From DASPPM01 sp052143835 (GTDB lineage: Bacteria; Pseudomonadota; Alphaproteobacteria; JACZXZ01): a stretch of 64,000 nt of DNA. The stretch lies in the NCBI GenBank assembly GCA_052143835.1, contig JBKQRV010000042.1:91306-155305 (forward strand), in the 5' to 3' direction. Numbering within the stretch: position 1 is the first letter of the stretch; every line of letters begins with the position of its first letter. Under the pieces are notes generated by a model. That model was given only the letters and a program-made list of their open reading frames with translations. It had not been told where the DNA came from and searched no databases. This document shows, one piece after another, positions 33,054 to 44,417 of this stretch. Position numbers and translations under genes: made by a program.

Positions 33054-33883
33054 GGCGGCGGCGCGATGCCGCGCGAGTGCTTCCGCCGGCGCAGCGCCAC
33101 GATCTCCGCGAGGATCGAAAGGGCGATCTCCTCCGGCGTGATGGCGCCGAGGTCGAGGCCCGCAGGCGCCTTGAGCTTGGCGAGCCGTGCCTCATCGACG
33201 CCGGCTGCGAGGAGGGCCGCCTTGAGGGAGGCGACCTTCTTCTTGCTGCCGACGAAGGCGACATATTCGGCCGTCACGCTGAGGGCCGCCTTGAGGGCCG
33301 CCTCGTCGCCGCGGCCCTGGGTCGAGACCACGATGAAGCGCGCCCCTTCGTCCGTCTCCGGCAGCGCATAGCCTTCGATGCGCCGCTCGGCGTCGGGGAA
33401 GGCGCCCTGCTCCGCCGCGGGTGCTGCCACGGTGACGGCGAAGCCGATACGGCGCGCCAGCTCCGCGATCGCCACCGCCACCGGGCTCGAGCCGCACACG
33501 ACGATCTGAGGCCGCGGCAGCACCGGCTCCACGAAGACATCCATGGTGCCGCGGCTCGGGCACATGTTCTTGGCGAAGCGGATGCCGACGCGCTCGTCGC
33601 CGGCCTCGATCCCCTGCTCCTGCAGCACATCGGGCGGCTGCACCGAGACGAGGCGCGGCCGGCCGTCGGCAAGGGCCTCCTTGGCGGCCTTGAGCACGGC
33701 GGCGCGCGCGCAGCCGCCCCCGATCCAACCCTCGGACACGGTGCCGTCCTTGAGGATGACCGCTTTCGCTCCCGCCTTGGCGGCGGTGGCAGCGACGGTG
33801 CGCACGACCGTCGCGAGGGCAAAGGGCTCGCCCTTGGCCTTGATCGCGGAGACGAGATCGAGAATGTCGGTCGCCTTCGCCAT
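33050..33883 (-). CDS. coxF: XdhC/CoxF family Mo-cofactor maturation factor
   Basis: 277 aa, the length of CoxF. The N-terminal XdhC/CoxI domain has ILKDGTVSEGWIGGGCARAA, and the C-terminal Rossmann domain begins PQIVVCGSSPVAVAIAELA and includes YVAFVGSKKKVASL. XdhC proteins protect and deliver the Mo cofactor and help add the terminal sulfur ligand; in cox clusters they take part in building the Mo-Cu site. The gene starts 5 bases after coxE and overlaps the DUF1194 gene. The start at 33883 was chosen for MAKATDILDLV. Confidence 0.87.
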   Translation of the reverse strand: MAKATDILDLVSAIKAKGEPFALATVVRTVAATAAKAGAKAVILKDGTVSEGWIGGGCARAAVLKAAKEALADGRPRLVSVQPPDVLQEQGIEAGDERVGIRFAKNMCPSRGTMDVFVEPVLPRPQIVVCGSSPVAVAIAELARRIGFAVTVAAPAAEQGAFPDAERRIEGYALPETDEGARFIVVSTQGRGDEAALKAALSVTAEYVAFVGSKKKVASLKAALLAAGVDEARLAKLKAPAGLDLGAITPEEIALSILAEIVALRRRKHSRGIAPPP

Positions 33884-33888
33884 GGCCG

Positions 33889-35097
33889 TCAAATCCTCGC
33901 GAGATAGGGCTCGAGGGCCGCGAGGCTCTTGAGATCGTGCGCGGGGGCAAAGAGATCGACATAGGGAAGGGCCGCCTGCATGCCGCGCGCCTGCGGCGCG
34001 TAGCCTTCCCAGCCGAGCAGCGGGTTGAGCCAGATGATGCGCCTCGAGCGCCGGCGCAAGCGCCGCATCTCGGCGCCGAGCCTTTCGGGCTCGCCCGTAT
34101 CGTAGCCGTCCGAGACGATCATCACCGCGGTGCGCGAGTTGATGACGCGCGCCGCGTGCCAGCGATTGAAAGTGGCGAGGCTCTCGCCGATCCGCGTGCC
34201 GCCGCCGATACCTTGCGCCATCAACGCCATGCGGTCGACCGCACGCGCGACATCGCGATCGCGCAGGGATTGGGAGACGTGGACGAGGCGCGTGTGGAAG
34301 ACGAAGGCCTCGGCCTCGCGAAAGGCATCGACGACCCCGTGGATGAAGCGCACGAAGAACGCCGTATAGAGGCTCATGGAGCCGGAGGCGTCGAGCAGGA
34401 TCACGAGGCGCAGCGGCTTGACCTTGCGCCGGCGCCACACGAGGTCGACCGGGGTGCCGCCGTGGGAGACATTGCGGTGGATGGTGCGCCTGAGGTCGAG
34501 CCGCCGTCCGCGCCTTCCCGCCCGCTCGCGCCGCACCAGCCGCGCCCGCATGGCATGGGCGAGCCGCTCCGCGAGCGCGTGGGCCTCGGCCACGTCGTCG
34601 GGATCGGCGATGTGGCGCATGTCGGTCGCGGCGAGCGTCTCGGCGCGCGAGGCGCCGCCGCGCCGGCCGCGGCCGTCGGCCGGATTGTCCTGCTCCGCAC
34701 CATGGCGGCGCTCCACATGATCGGGCGCCCCCAGCGATTCAGCGGGCGCTCCCGCGGCCGAGAGGCGGCGTGCGGCCTTGCGGCTCTCCGAGGGCGTGCC
34801 GGAGACGTGCTGCACGCGGCGGATGCCGCGGCCGAGCCAATAGGTGCTGAAAATCTCGTCGAAGCGCTGCCAATCGGAATGCGTCGCGGAGAAAAGCGCG
34901 CGCAGCGCAGGTGCCAGTGCCGAGGGGCGCCGTGCGGCCGGCGAAGCGAGAATGAGAAGCGCATCGCGTGTCTCGGCGAGGCCCACCCTGAAGCCGTTCT
35001 CCCTCAACGTGCGCACGAAGCCCGCGAGCCGGCGGCGCATGCCGGCGGCGACGGGATCGCTCGGCTCGCGCTGCGCTCGACCCGCCACCGCAGGCAC
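33889..35097 (-). CDS. coxE: CoxE, VWA-domain protein for CO dehydrogenase copper-site assembly
   Basis: 402 aa with a C-terminal von Willebrand factor A domain. The MIDAS motif is DASGSMS from Asp236, and the second site is MIVSDGYDTG. The first 200 residues are helical and basic (RRRRR-rich linkers), as in CoxE. CoxE is membrane-associated in Oligotropha and works with the AAA+ CoxD to insert sulfur and copper. The GTG start is 2 bases after the coxD stop (TGAGGGTG), indicating coupling; an internal ATG at 35040 is an alternative. Confidence 0.9.
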   Translation of the reverse strand: MPAVAGRAQREPSDPVAAGMRRRLAGFVRTLRENGFRVGLAETRDALLILASPAARRPSALAPALRALFSATHSDWQRFDEIFSTYWLGRGIRRVQHVSGTPSESRKAARRLSAAGAPAESLGAPDHVERRHGAEQDNPADGRGRRGGASRAETLAATDMRHIADPDDVAEAHALAERLAHAMRARLVRRERAGRRGRRLDLRRTIHRNVSHGGTPVDLVWRRRKVKPLRLVILLDASGSMSLYTAFFVRFIHGVVDAFREAEAFVFHTRLVHVSQSLRDRDVARAVDRMALMAQGIGGGTRIGESLATFNRWHAARVINSRTAVMIVSDGYDTGEPERLGAEMRRLRRRSRRIIWLNPLLGWEGYAPQARGMQAALPYVDLFAPAHDLKSLAALEPYLARI

Positions 35098-35099
35098 CC

Positions 35100-35981
35100 T
35101 CAGGCGACCTTGCCGAGCAACCGATCGCTCACCTCGCGGGTGAGACGCGAGCGGTCCTCATGGGTCTTGAGCAAGCAGATCAAGGTCTCGTAGACGGCTT
35201 CGGGCTCCTGGCGCAGGTCGTGGATCTCGAGGCCGGCGAGTGTTGCCGCCCAATCGAGCGTCTCCGCGACACCGGGAACCTTGCGCAGGTCCTCCTTGCG
35301 GATCGCCGCCACCATGCGCGAGATCTGAAGCGCCAATGCCGCATCCACGGCGGGAAGCCGCGTCACGACGATGCGGGCCTCGCGATCCACGTCGGGAAAG
35401 TCGACGTAGTGGTAGAGGCAGCGCCGGCGCAGCGCGTCGGAGAGCTCGCGCGTCCCGTTGGAGGTGAGCACCACCCACGGGATCGAGCGCGCGGGGATGG
35501 TGCCGAGCTCGGGGATGCTGACCTGGAAGTCGGAGAGCAGCTCGAGGAGGAAGGCCTCGAACTCCTCGTCGGCGCGGTCGATCTCGTCGACGAGCAGCAC
35601 GGGCGGACGCTCGCGGCGGATCGCGGCCAGCAGCGGCCGCTCGAGAAGGTATTTCTCGGAGAAGATGTGCTCCTCGATGGCATCGGCATCCTCGCCGGCT
35701 CCTTCGCGCGCCTTGATGGCGAGAAGCTGGCGCTGATAGTTCCACTCGTAGAGGGCCGCGTTCTGGTCGAGCCCCTCGTAGCACTGCAGGCGGATGAGCT
35801 CGCATTCGTGGAGGGCCGCAAGCGCCTTGCCGACCTCGGTCTTGCCCACGCCGGCCTCGCCCTCGAGCAGCAGCGGCCGCTTCAGGAATTCCATGAGCCA
35901 GAGGGCGGTCGCGAGATCGCGGTCGGCGATGTAGCCGACGGCGGCCAGACGGTCCGAGATCTGTTCGCGGCTGGGCGTCAT
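35100..35981 (-). CDS. coxD: CoxD, MoxR-type AAA+ ATPase
   Basis: 293 aa. Walker A is GEAGVGKT (41-48), Walker B LLVDEIDRADEE, and the sensor 1 region is VVLTSNGTRELSDALRRRCLYHYVDFP. MoxR ATPases partner with VWA proteins, here CoxE immediately downstream. In Oligotropha CoxD is a membrane-bound chaperone needed for the Cu-S-Mo cluster. It follows coxL by 42 bases. Confidence 0.93.
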   Translation of the reverse strand: MTPSREQISDRLAAVGYIADRDLATALWLMEFLKRPLLLEGEAGVGKTEVGKALAALHECELIRLQCYEGLDQNAALYEWNYQRQLLAIKAREGAGEDADAIEEHIFSEKYLLERPLLAAIRRERPPVLLVDEIDRADEEFEAFLLELLSDFQVSIPELGTIPARSIPWVVLTSNGTRELSDALRRRCLYHYVDFPDVDREARIVVTRLPAVDAALALQISRMVAAIRKEDLRKVPGVAETLDWAATLAGLEIHDLRQEPEAVYETLICLLKTHEDRSRLTREVSDRLLGKVA

Positions 35982-36023
35982 ACGAGATTATGTTGGTCGT
36001 GCAGGGCGCCCGCGCCAGCCCCC

Positions 36024-38440
<2,417 letters not shown>

Positions 38441-38444
<4 letters not shown>

Positions 38445-38941
38445 TGCGCAGCCTCCTCGAACGGCACGCCCTTGAGCTTGGCAGCCGCATATTGAATGGC
38501 CTTCACGATGTTCTGGTAACCGGTGCAGCGGCAGAGGTTGCCCGAGATGCCGAAGCGGATCTCCTCCTCGCTCGGGCTCGGGTTCTCCTTGAGCAGGCGG
38601 TAGGCGCGCGTGATCATGCCTGGGGTGCAGAATCCGCACTGGAGCCCGTGCATCTCGCGGAAGCCCTCCTGCAGCGCATGGAGCGCGCCATCGGCGGCCG
38701 CGATCCCCTCGATGGTGATGATCTCGGCACCGCTCGCCTGGACCGCGAACACCGTGCACGACTTCACCGACTTGCCATCGAGATCGACCGTGCAGGCGCC
38801 GCAATGGCTGGTGTCGCAGCCGATATGCGGGCCGGTCAAGTTGAGCTGTTCGCGCAGGAAATGGATGAGCAGGAGGCGCGGCTCGACCAGCCCCTCGACC
38901 ATCTTGCCGTTCACCTTCATCGTGACTTGCATCTTGGACAT
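38441..38941 (-). CDS. coxS: CO dehydrogenase small subunit, two 2Fe-2S clusters
   Basis: 166 aa. The plant-type 2Fe-2S cysteines are Cys42, 47, 50 and 62 (GCDTSHCGAC...C); the second cluster uses Cys102, 105, 137 and 139 (QCGFCTPG and NLCRCTG). This matches CoxS residue for residue in spacing. It carries electrons from the Mo site to FAD on CoxM. The ATG at 38941 has GGGAGG 5 bases upstream. The gene lies between coxM (16-base gap) and coxL (ATGA overlap), giving the M-S-L order diagnostic of form I operons. Confidence 0.96.
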
Positions 38942-38957
38942 CCCGGCCTCCCCAGCC

Positions 38958-39821
38958 TCAGGCCGCGCGCGCTTTCGCGCGGGCGAGCGCGCGCGCCAGC
39001 ATGACGCCTGCCATCTTCGTGCGGTAGCGCGCCGGCCCGCGGTTGTCGGAAGCGGGTGACACGATCGCCTCGGCGGCGGCAACGGCCTTCTTCACGCTCT
39101 CTGCGTCGAGCGTAGAGCCGACCAGCGCCTTCGCCGCGTCCTCGGCCCAGAGCGGCGTCTCGGCCACGTTGGTCAGCCCGATCGAGCAGCTCGCGACCTT
39201 GCCCTTGGCGAGCGTGAGCACCACGGCCGCGGCCGCGGTCGCGTAATCGCCGATCTTGCGCTTGAGCTTCTCGTAAGCGTAGCCGTGCCCCGCGGCCGGT
39301 GCGGGAATGCGGATCGCAGTCAGGATCTCGCCGGGCTCGAGGGCCGTGAAATAGGCGCCCTGGTAGAACTCGCGGGCCGCGATGCGGCGCTCGCCGCCCT
39401 TGCCGACCGCGTGATAGATCGCACCCAGGCACATCATGACCGCGGGCATGTCGTTGCCGGGATCGCCGTTCGCCACATTGCCGCCGAGCGTGCCGACGTA
39501 GCGCACCTGCGGGTCGGCGATGAGGAGCGCGGTCTCGCGCATGATCGGCACCTTGGCCGAGAGAAGCTCGGAGCCGATGAGCTCGACTTGCGTCGTCATG
39601 GCGCCGATGACGATCTCCGCCCCATCCGCGCGCACGCCTTTGAGGCCGCCGATCCCAGCGAGGTCGACGAGATGCTCGGGTACGGCGAGCCTCAGCTTCA
39701 TCATCGGGATGAGGCTGTGGCCGCCCGCGATCGGCCTTGCCTCCTCGCCCAGCTCGGCGAGGAGAGCCACGGCCTCGTTCAAGGATTTCGGACGGTGGTA
39801 GGCGAATGAGCCTGGTATCAC
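38958..39821 (-). CDS. coxM: CO dehydrogenase medium subunit, FAD-binding
   Basis: 287-aa FAD subunit of the molybdenum hydroxylase complex. FAD motifs are AGGHS (32-36) and TLGGN (111-115) followed by VANGDPGND. C-terminal CO_deh_flav_C domain is present. The start is GTG at 39821 with GGGAGG 6 bases before it. It is the first gene of coxMSL. Electrons pass from here to the quinone pool, presumably via a membrane anchor encoded elsewhere (no coxG or coxK is in the window). Confidence 0.95.
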   Translation of the reverse strand: MIPGSFAYHRPKSLNEAVALLAELGEEARPIAGGHSLIPMMKLRLAVPEHLVDLAGIGGLKGVRADGAEIVIGAMTTQVELIGSELLSAKVPIMRETALLIADPQVRYVGTLGGNVANGDPGNDMPAVMMCLGAIYHAVGKGGERRIAAREFYQGAYFTALEPGEILTAIRIPAPAAGHGYAYEKLKRKIGDYATAAAAVVLTLAKGKVASCSIGLTNVAETPLWAEDAAKALVGSTLDAESVKKAVAAAEAIVSPASDNRGPARYRTKMAGVMLARALARAKARAA

Positions 39822-39851
39822 GGCGGTCCTCCCTGACCTTGCCTGGTGCGA

Positions 39852-39872
39852 GCGGGGGAGCGGATCCCCCGC
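39852..39872 (-). promoter_or_regulatory. Perfect hairpin in the coxM leader
   Basis: On the minus strand GCGGGGGA and TCCCCCGC pair perfectly over 8 bases around a 5-base loop. The stem ends 31 bases before the coxM GTG and about 16 bases before its ribosome-binding site, so it may stabilise the mRNA or modulate translation. Its role is inferred from position only. Confidence 0.45.
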
Positions 39873-39956
39873 ATCGAAGCGGCAATAGGCCTAAAGCTCT
39901 TGATCGTCGTCTTTTCCGAAAGCTTGTCGAGGTGTGCGGTGCAGCAGCAACTTTCC

Positions 39957-40036
39957 GCGCACGAAACAGCCGGAGCTTGCACGAGCTGCCCCTGCCTTGC
40001 ACGAACTGCGACCAGCTTGCACGAAATACGGAAGCT
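39957..40036 (-). promoter_or_regulatory. Four direct repeats at a 20-bp period upstream of coxM, candidate LytTR operator
   Basis: On the plus strand GCGCACGA at 39957, then TTGCACGA at 39977, 39997 and 40017, each exactly 20 bases apart, with loosely matching remainders (three of the four units end AGC or GCC). The last three cores are identical; the first differs at two bases. Twenty bases is about two helical turns, so sites face the same side of the helix, as for LytTR-domain regulators that bind tandem direct repeats. The array lies between the gene for the MHYT-LytTR protein and coxM, about 140 bases from the coxM start. Confidence 0.7.
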
Positions 40037-40079
40037 CATCCTGCCGAGCGCCACCTTGGCGAGAAGGCCTGCTCGCGGT

Positions 40080-41318
40080 TCAGGACGGCGAGGAAGCGGT
40101 CCTTTGGTCCAGCCGGGACTTCAGCGAATTGAAGCGGCTGCGGCTCACCGGGACGGTCTGGCGCTCGTCCCCGGAAAGCTCGACCACCCCGTTGTCGCCC
40201 GCCCGCCTCAAGGCGGTGATGCGGTCGATGTTGACGAGGTGGCTGCGATGCACGCGGACGAAGCGGCCGGCATCGAGGCGCGATTCCACCTCCCCGATCG
40301 AGAGCGGACAGAACAGCTTGGCCTTGCCGTCGAAGATGTAGGTGTAATGCGCATTGGCGTGGATCGCGACGACGGTCTCGACCGGCACGAAGCGCGCCGC
40401 CCCTGCCTGCTCGATCGGGAGCAGGCGGGCGAGGCGCCGCGGCGGCGTGCCGGCACCCCCGAGCGGCGCATAGGTGCCGCGGCCGAGCTCGGCGCCGCCG
40501 TCCTCCGCACTCCAATCCGTGGGAGCGGGCCGGGGCGATGCGGCTTCCGGGGCGTCCGACGCTCCGCTTTCGGGATTCGGCCATGCGTGCCCGGCAAGGG
40601 CCAAGGCTTGCGGCCCCGGGCGCTCGGGCACGAGGAAGAGGAGGAAGATGCCGGAGACGAGGAAGGCGACGATGGCCACGACGATCGCGAGCAGGTCGGT
40701 CGAAAGTACCGGCGCATTCGATGGCGGATTGGCGAGCGGGAAGACGGAAAGGCCCGCCATCGCCGTGTAATGCATGCCCGAGATCGCCAGGCCGAAGGCG
40801 ACGGCGGAAAGCAGGAGCGGAAAGCGGCCGCCGCTCCCGCGCGCAAGCCACAACGCCAATCCCGATGCGGCGATGCCGACCACGACGCTGGCGACGACGA
40901 AGGGCAGCGCGTGCACCAGGTGGGCGCTGGCGTGGAGGGCCGCCATGCCGATGTAGTGCATGGTGGCGATGCCCCCTCCCATGAAGACGGCCGAGGCCGC
41001 GAGCCGCGTCACGGTCAGGCGTCCGGCGCTGACCGCGAAGACCGCCGCACCGACCGCAATGACACAAACGAGGAAGGACAGAAGCGTGGGAAAGACGAGA
41101 TAATCGACCGGGAAAGGAAAGCGCGCGGCGAGCATGCCGACGAAATGCATGGCCCAGATGGCGAGCGCGAGCGATACCGCCGCCCCCGCGAGCAGCAGCC
41201 GCCGTCTCAAGCCGAGCGCGGCGCCGACCTGCGTGGCAAGGCTCAACCCGACATAGGCTCCTTGAATTGCCACGAGCAGCGACAGCGCCACGAGCAACGG
41301 CTCGTGCTTCACTGGCAT
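40080..41318 (-). CDS. coxC: MHYT-LytTR membrane regulator, CoxC/CoxH-like
   Basis: 412 aa. The N-terminal half has about seven membrane helices with three MHYT signatures (MHFV 57-60, MHYI 120-123, MHYT 182-185), a fold proposed to bind a metal and sense O2, CO or NO. A Pro/Ala-rich linker (about 230-290) follows. The C-terminal LytTR DNA-binding domain includes FVRVHRSHLVNIDRI. This architecture is that of CoxC and CoxH in Oligotropha. It is encoded just upstream of coxM on the same strand, next to the four-repeat array, and so is the likely direct activator of the operon. Confidence 0.88.
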   Translation of the reverse strand: MPVKHEPLLVALSLLVAIQGAYVGLSLATQVGAALGLRRRLLLAGAAVSLALAIWAMHFVGMLAARFPFPVDYLVFPTLLSFLVCVIAVGAAVFAVSAGRLTVTRLAASAVFMGGGIATMHYIGMAALHASAHLVHALPFVVASVVVGIAASGLALWLARGSGGRFPLLLSAVAFGLAISGMHYTAMAGLSVFPLANPPSNAPVLSTDLLAIVVAIVAFLVSGIFLLFLVPERPGPQALALAGHAWPNPESGASDAPEAASPRPAPTDWSAEDGGAELGRGTYAPLGGAGTPPRRLARLLPIEQAGAARFVPVETVVAIHANAHYTYIFDGKAKLFCPLSIGEVESRLDAGRFVRVHRSHLVNIDRITALRRAGDNGVVELSGDERQTVPVSRSRFNSLKSRLDQRTASSPS

Positions 41319-41449
41319 CGCCTGCTCCCTTTCCCAGCGGAGGCAGCTCCGTTACGCGAGGCTCGCCTCGAGAAATATAGAGCAGCCCGTCGCGGACTCA
41401 AAGCATGTCCGCCGCAGGGATCCGGCCCGGGAGGATTACCTGGAACGGC

Positions 41450-43426
41450 TCAATCCCGGCGCGCGAGCGAGATCACTTGCGCGCCTGCCGCACCGGGCGG
41501 CACCGCTCGTGGCCGATCGGTCACCAGGCAGTCGGGCACGCCGCGCGGCCGCATGCGGCCGAGCTCGATGCCGATGCCGAAGTAGCTGTTGAGCGGCCTG
41601 AGCGACCACCAGACGGCCCCGAGCTCGCTGAGATGAAGCTGCACATAGCGCTCGAGGAAGGGGTTCTCGACATCGACCGCGATGCGGCGGCAGCGCTTGA
41701 GCGCGTCGTCGCGCGCCGCCAGGTCCCAGGAGAGCGTCGTCTTCAATTTGGCGAGCTGGACGCTCGGATAGGGTGGCGAGGCATAATGGATGCCGTCGGA
41801 ATGCGCGGCGGCGATCGGCCGCGCGATGCCGAAGCCGAGTTGGGCAACGATGAAAAGCAGGGCCGGGAGCTGGCGCAAGCGCAACCTGGTCCCTCCGGCC
41901 GCATCCCGCGTGGCGGGAAGCAAGAGCGGGGCTGCGGCCAAGAGGAAAAGGAAGGGGCCGATCATGCTGATCGCCTTGCCCGCGGCCCACAGCTTCCCCA
42001 TCACCACGAGCGGCAGCGGGGTCGGCAATGCGAGGAGCGTCCACAGCGCGAGCCGGCTTGCGGGTCGAGCGAGGCCGCGGCGAAGCCATAGGAAGAGCTC
42101 AAGGAAGGCGCAAGCGAGGAGTGCCACGAGGCCCGCCAGCACGACGAGCCGCCAAAAGACGCGGAGTACGAGCGCGAGTGCCGGTGGGGGCTGAAGGAAG
42201 TAGAGGCCGAAGAGGCCGCTCATGAGATCGATCGGCACGAAGAGCGCCACCTGCCAGAGCCGCTCGTGGGGGAATTGGCCGCTTTTGTACGCGGCGGTGA
42301 AGAGATCGGAGAGGTCGAGGGGGATGAGATAGCGCTGGAAATAGGCGAACCAGTCGTTCGTCCGGGTCACGGCGGAATGGATCTGCCGGAAGAGGACGCC
42401 CATGGTGCCGTCCCAGCACGGCAGCGTGAGCAGGACGGCGACGAGCGCTGCCGCCGCGAGCTGCATAGGCTGCGCCCGGTGCCGCGTACCTGCGAGAAGG
42501 GCAACGAGTGCCAACGGAGCGGCGTAGATCGGCACGCATTCCGGATAGAGGTAGAGGGCACCGGCAAGGGCGAGGGCCACGACGCTCGCGAGCCGCCAAG
42601 CGTCGCCTCTTGGCTCGTCCTCCCTTGCCGGAGCCAAGAGGAGCAGTGCCGATCCTCCCGCGAGCAGCATCACCGGCAGGCCCGCGAGCTCGCTCCAGGC
42701 ATTGATGTCGAAGACATATTGCAGAAAAAAGCCGAGTGCGAATGCGGCGCCGCCGGCCGCCGCCATGATCGCCCCGCAGGCGCCGAGCGAGACAAGGACG
42801 AAGGCAAGGGCGAAGAAGCCGAGGAGCTGAAGGAAGACCATGAAAACATAAGCGTTGAGCGTCGGGGGTGCACTCGCGAGCGAGGACGCGGCGGCGTGCA
42901 CGATGCTCACGGCGGGCCGCTCGGTGAGCTCGCTGCGCGCGAAGAGAACGAAGTCGTTGGCCAGCGGCATCGTGCGGTCGGCGGCCAGGAGATCGCCGTA
43001 GGAGAACTCGCGATAAGCCACACTTCGCGCGAGATAGCTCATCTGGTCCCAGATGTTGCCCTGGAAGACGAAGAACTGGGCCCCGCCGATCCATTTCGGC
43101 AGCAGCATGAGGAGTGCCGTGGCTAACGCGATCGCCGCCACGATCACCCAACGCCGGTCGGGCCAGGCCGGCGGGCGCACGAGCGTAAGCAACAGGCCGC
43201 ACGCGGCGAGCGCGCTCCCGGCAAGGAAGAGGTGCAGCGCCGGCACGTCGAAGCGGTAGAGAAGGCTCGCGATGACGGAGAAGAGCGCGAAGCCGAGGAC
43301 GGGTGCGGCAAATTCACGCCCGGGCACGCGCCCTTGCGGCAACAAGGCCGCGGGCAGCCGCCCGATGAGCCAGAACCAGCCGGTCAGCCCCGCCATGAAC
43401 AAGAGATCGGACGCCGCTACGGCCAA
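41450..43426 (-). CDS. Large polytopic membrane protein of unknown function
   Basis: About 658 aa with some 14 or more hydrophobic segments covering residues 1-540, then a roughly 100-residue soluble C-terminus (YPSVQLAKLKTTLSWDLAARD and WWSLRPLNSYFGIGIELGRM). The layout resembles integral-membrane glycosyltransferases or O-antigen-related proteins, but no catalytic motif is recognised. The start is uncertain: a TTG at 43426 keeps the first membrane segment and avoids overlap with the divergent IMPase gene; ATGs at 43396 and 43591 are alternatives. Confidence 0.7.
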   Translation of the reverse strand: MAVAASDLLFMAGLTGWFWLIGRLPAALLPQGRVPGREFAAPVLGFALFSVIASLLYRFDVPALHLFLAGSALAACGLLLTLVRPPAWPDRRWVIVAAIALATALLMLLPKWIGGAQFFVFQGNIWDQMSYLARSVAYREFSYGDLLAADRTMPLANDFVLFARSELTERPAVSIVHAAASSLASAPPTLNAYVFMVFLQLLGFFALAFVLVSLGACGAIMAAAGGAAFALGFFLQYVFDINAWSELAGLPVMLLAGGSALLLLAPAREDEPRGDAWRLASVVALALAGALYLYPECVPIYAAPLALVALLAGTRHRAQPMQLAAAALVAVLLTLPCWDGTMGVLFRQIHSAVTRTNDWFAYFQRYLIPLDLSDLFTAAYKSGQFPHERLWQVALFVPIDLMSGLFGLYFLQPPPALALVLRVFWRLVVLAGLVALLACAFLELFLWLRRGLARPASRLALWTLLALPTPLPLVVMGKLWAAGKAISMIGPFLFLLAAAPLLLPATRDAAGGTRLRLRQLPALLFIVAQLGFGIARPIAAAHSDGIHYASPPYPSVQLAKLKTTLSWDLAARDDALKRCRRIAVDVENPFLERYVQLHLSELGAVWWSLRPLNSYFGIGIELGRMRPRGVPDCLVTDRPRAVPPGAAGAQVISLARRD

Positions 43427-43580
43427 GATGGTTCGTCCGGATGAGGGCGAGAAATCCGCGGCCGTCGAGTGCCGCCGGTCGTGCGAGCCTCCCCGCCCAT
43501 CCTCCGTCCTTTTCCCGTTATTGCCTATCCGGTCCCAGGCGTATACAGCCTTTCCGCGGAGACTGCGATAGAGGCCTCTG

Positions 43581-44417
43581 GTGAAAAACATGAAGATCGG
43601 AGAGCGCGGGCGGGAGCGCGTCGGCGCAATCATTCGCGAGGTCGCGAACGAGACGGTGCTGCGGCACTTTCGCGCCCTCGATAAGGCGGAGGTGCGCGAG
43701 AAGGGGCCCAACGACTTCGTCACCCTCGCGGACGTCGAATGCGAGCGCGTGCTCGGCGAGCGCCTCCTCTCCGCCTACCCGGGCACGGCGGTGCTCGGCG
43801 AGGAGGCGGTGGCGGCGGACCCGGCGCTCATGCGCCGGCTCGGCGAGGAGAAGCCGCTTTGGGTGCTCGACCCCATCGACGGCACGATCAACTTTGCGCA
43901 CGGCCGGGCGGGGTTCGCCTCGATCGTGGCGCTCATCGTCGACGGCAGCACGGAGGCGGGCTGGATTCACGATCCGCTCGCGGACGAGACGGTGGCTGCG
44001 GTGCGCGGCCACGGGGCGTGGTCGGACGGCAAGCGGCTCGCCGCCGCGAGGGGGGTGGCGCTTTCCCGCATGATCGGCTCGGCCTATGGGGCGGGCGCCG
44101 GCAATGTCTTGGCCGAGCGCGCGCTCAGTGAGAGTGGGGGGATCGGCGGCCTCGCCAACCGCCTCTGCGGCGGCGTCGAGTACATCGATTTCGCCAAGGG
44201 GCGGCGCCATTTCATGCTGTCCTCGCGCTCGCTTCCTTGGGACCACGCCGCGGGCGTGCTCATCGCGAGCGAAGCAGGCGGCATTGCGCGCTTCCTCGAC
44301 GGCTCGGCCTACGACCCGGCCTTAAGCGAGAGACGCGTCCTCGTGGCAACGGACGAGGCGTCGTGGCGGGAGCTGCAGGCGCTTGTGGTCGCTCCCGAGC
44401 CGGAGGGTGTCAGATGA
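43581..44417 (+). CDS. Inositol monophosphatase family protein
   Basis: Mg-dependent phosphatase of the IMPase/CysQ/FBPase-like group, 278 aa. Metal ligands are seen in LGEEAV, DPIDGT (Asp97, Asp100) with INFAHG, and WDHAAG (Asp221). The GTG start at 43581 has GAGG 6 bases upstream; the ATG at 43590 is an alternative. The stop overlaps the start of the NUDIX gene (ATGA). Substrate could be inositol phosphate, 3'-phosphoadenosine phosphate or a sugar phosphate. Confidence 0.9.
   Translation: MKNMKIGERGRERVGAIIREVANETVLRHFRALDKAEVREKGPNDFVTLADVECERVLGERLLSAYPGTAVLGEEAVAADPALMRRLGEEKPLWVLDPIDGTINFAHGRAGFASIVALIVDGSTEAGWIHDPLADETVAAVRGHGAWSDGKRLAAARGVALSRMIGSAYGAGAGNVLAERALSESGGIGGLANRLCGGVEYIDFAKGRRHFMLSSRSLPWDHAAGVLIASEAGGIARFLDGSAYDPALSERRVLVATDEASWRELQALVVAPEPEGVR

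Noticed and set aside
39957..40036. CRISPR-like array
   Set aside because: The repeat core is only 8 bases with a 20-base period, far shorter than CRISPR repeat-spacer units, and there are no cas genes.
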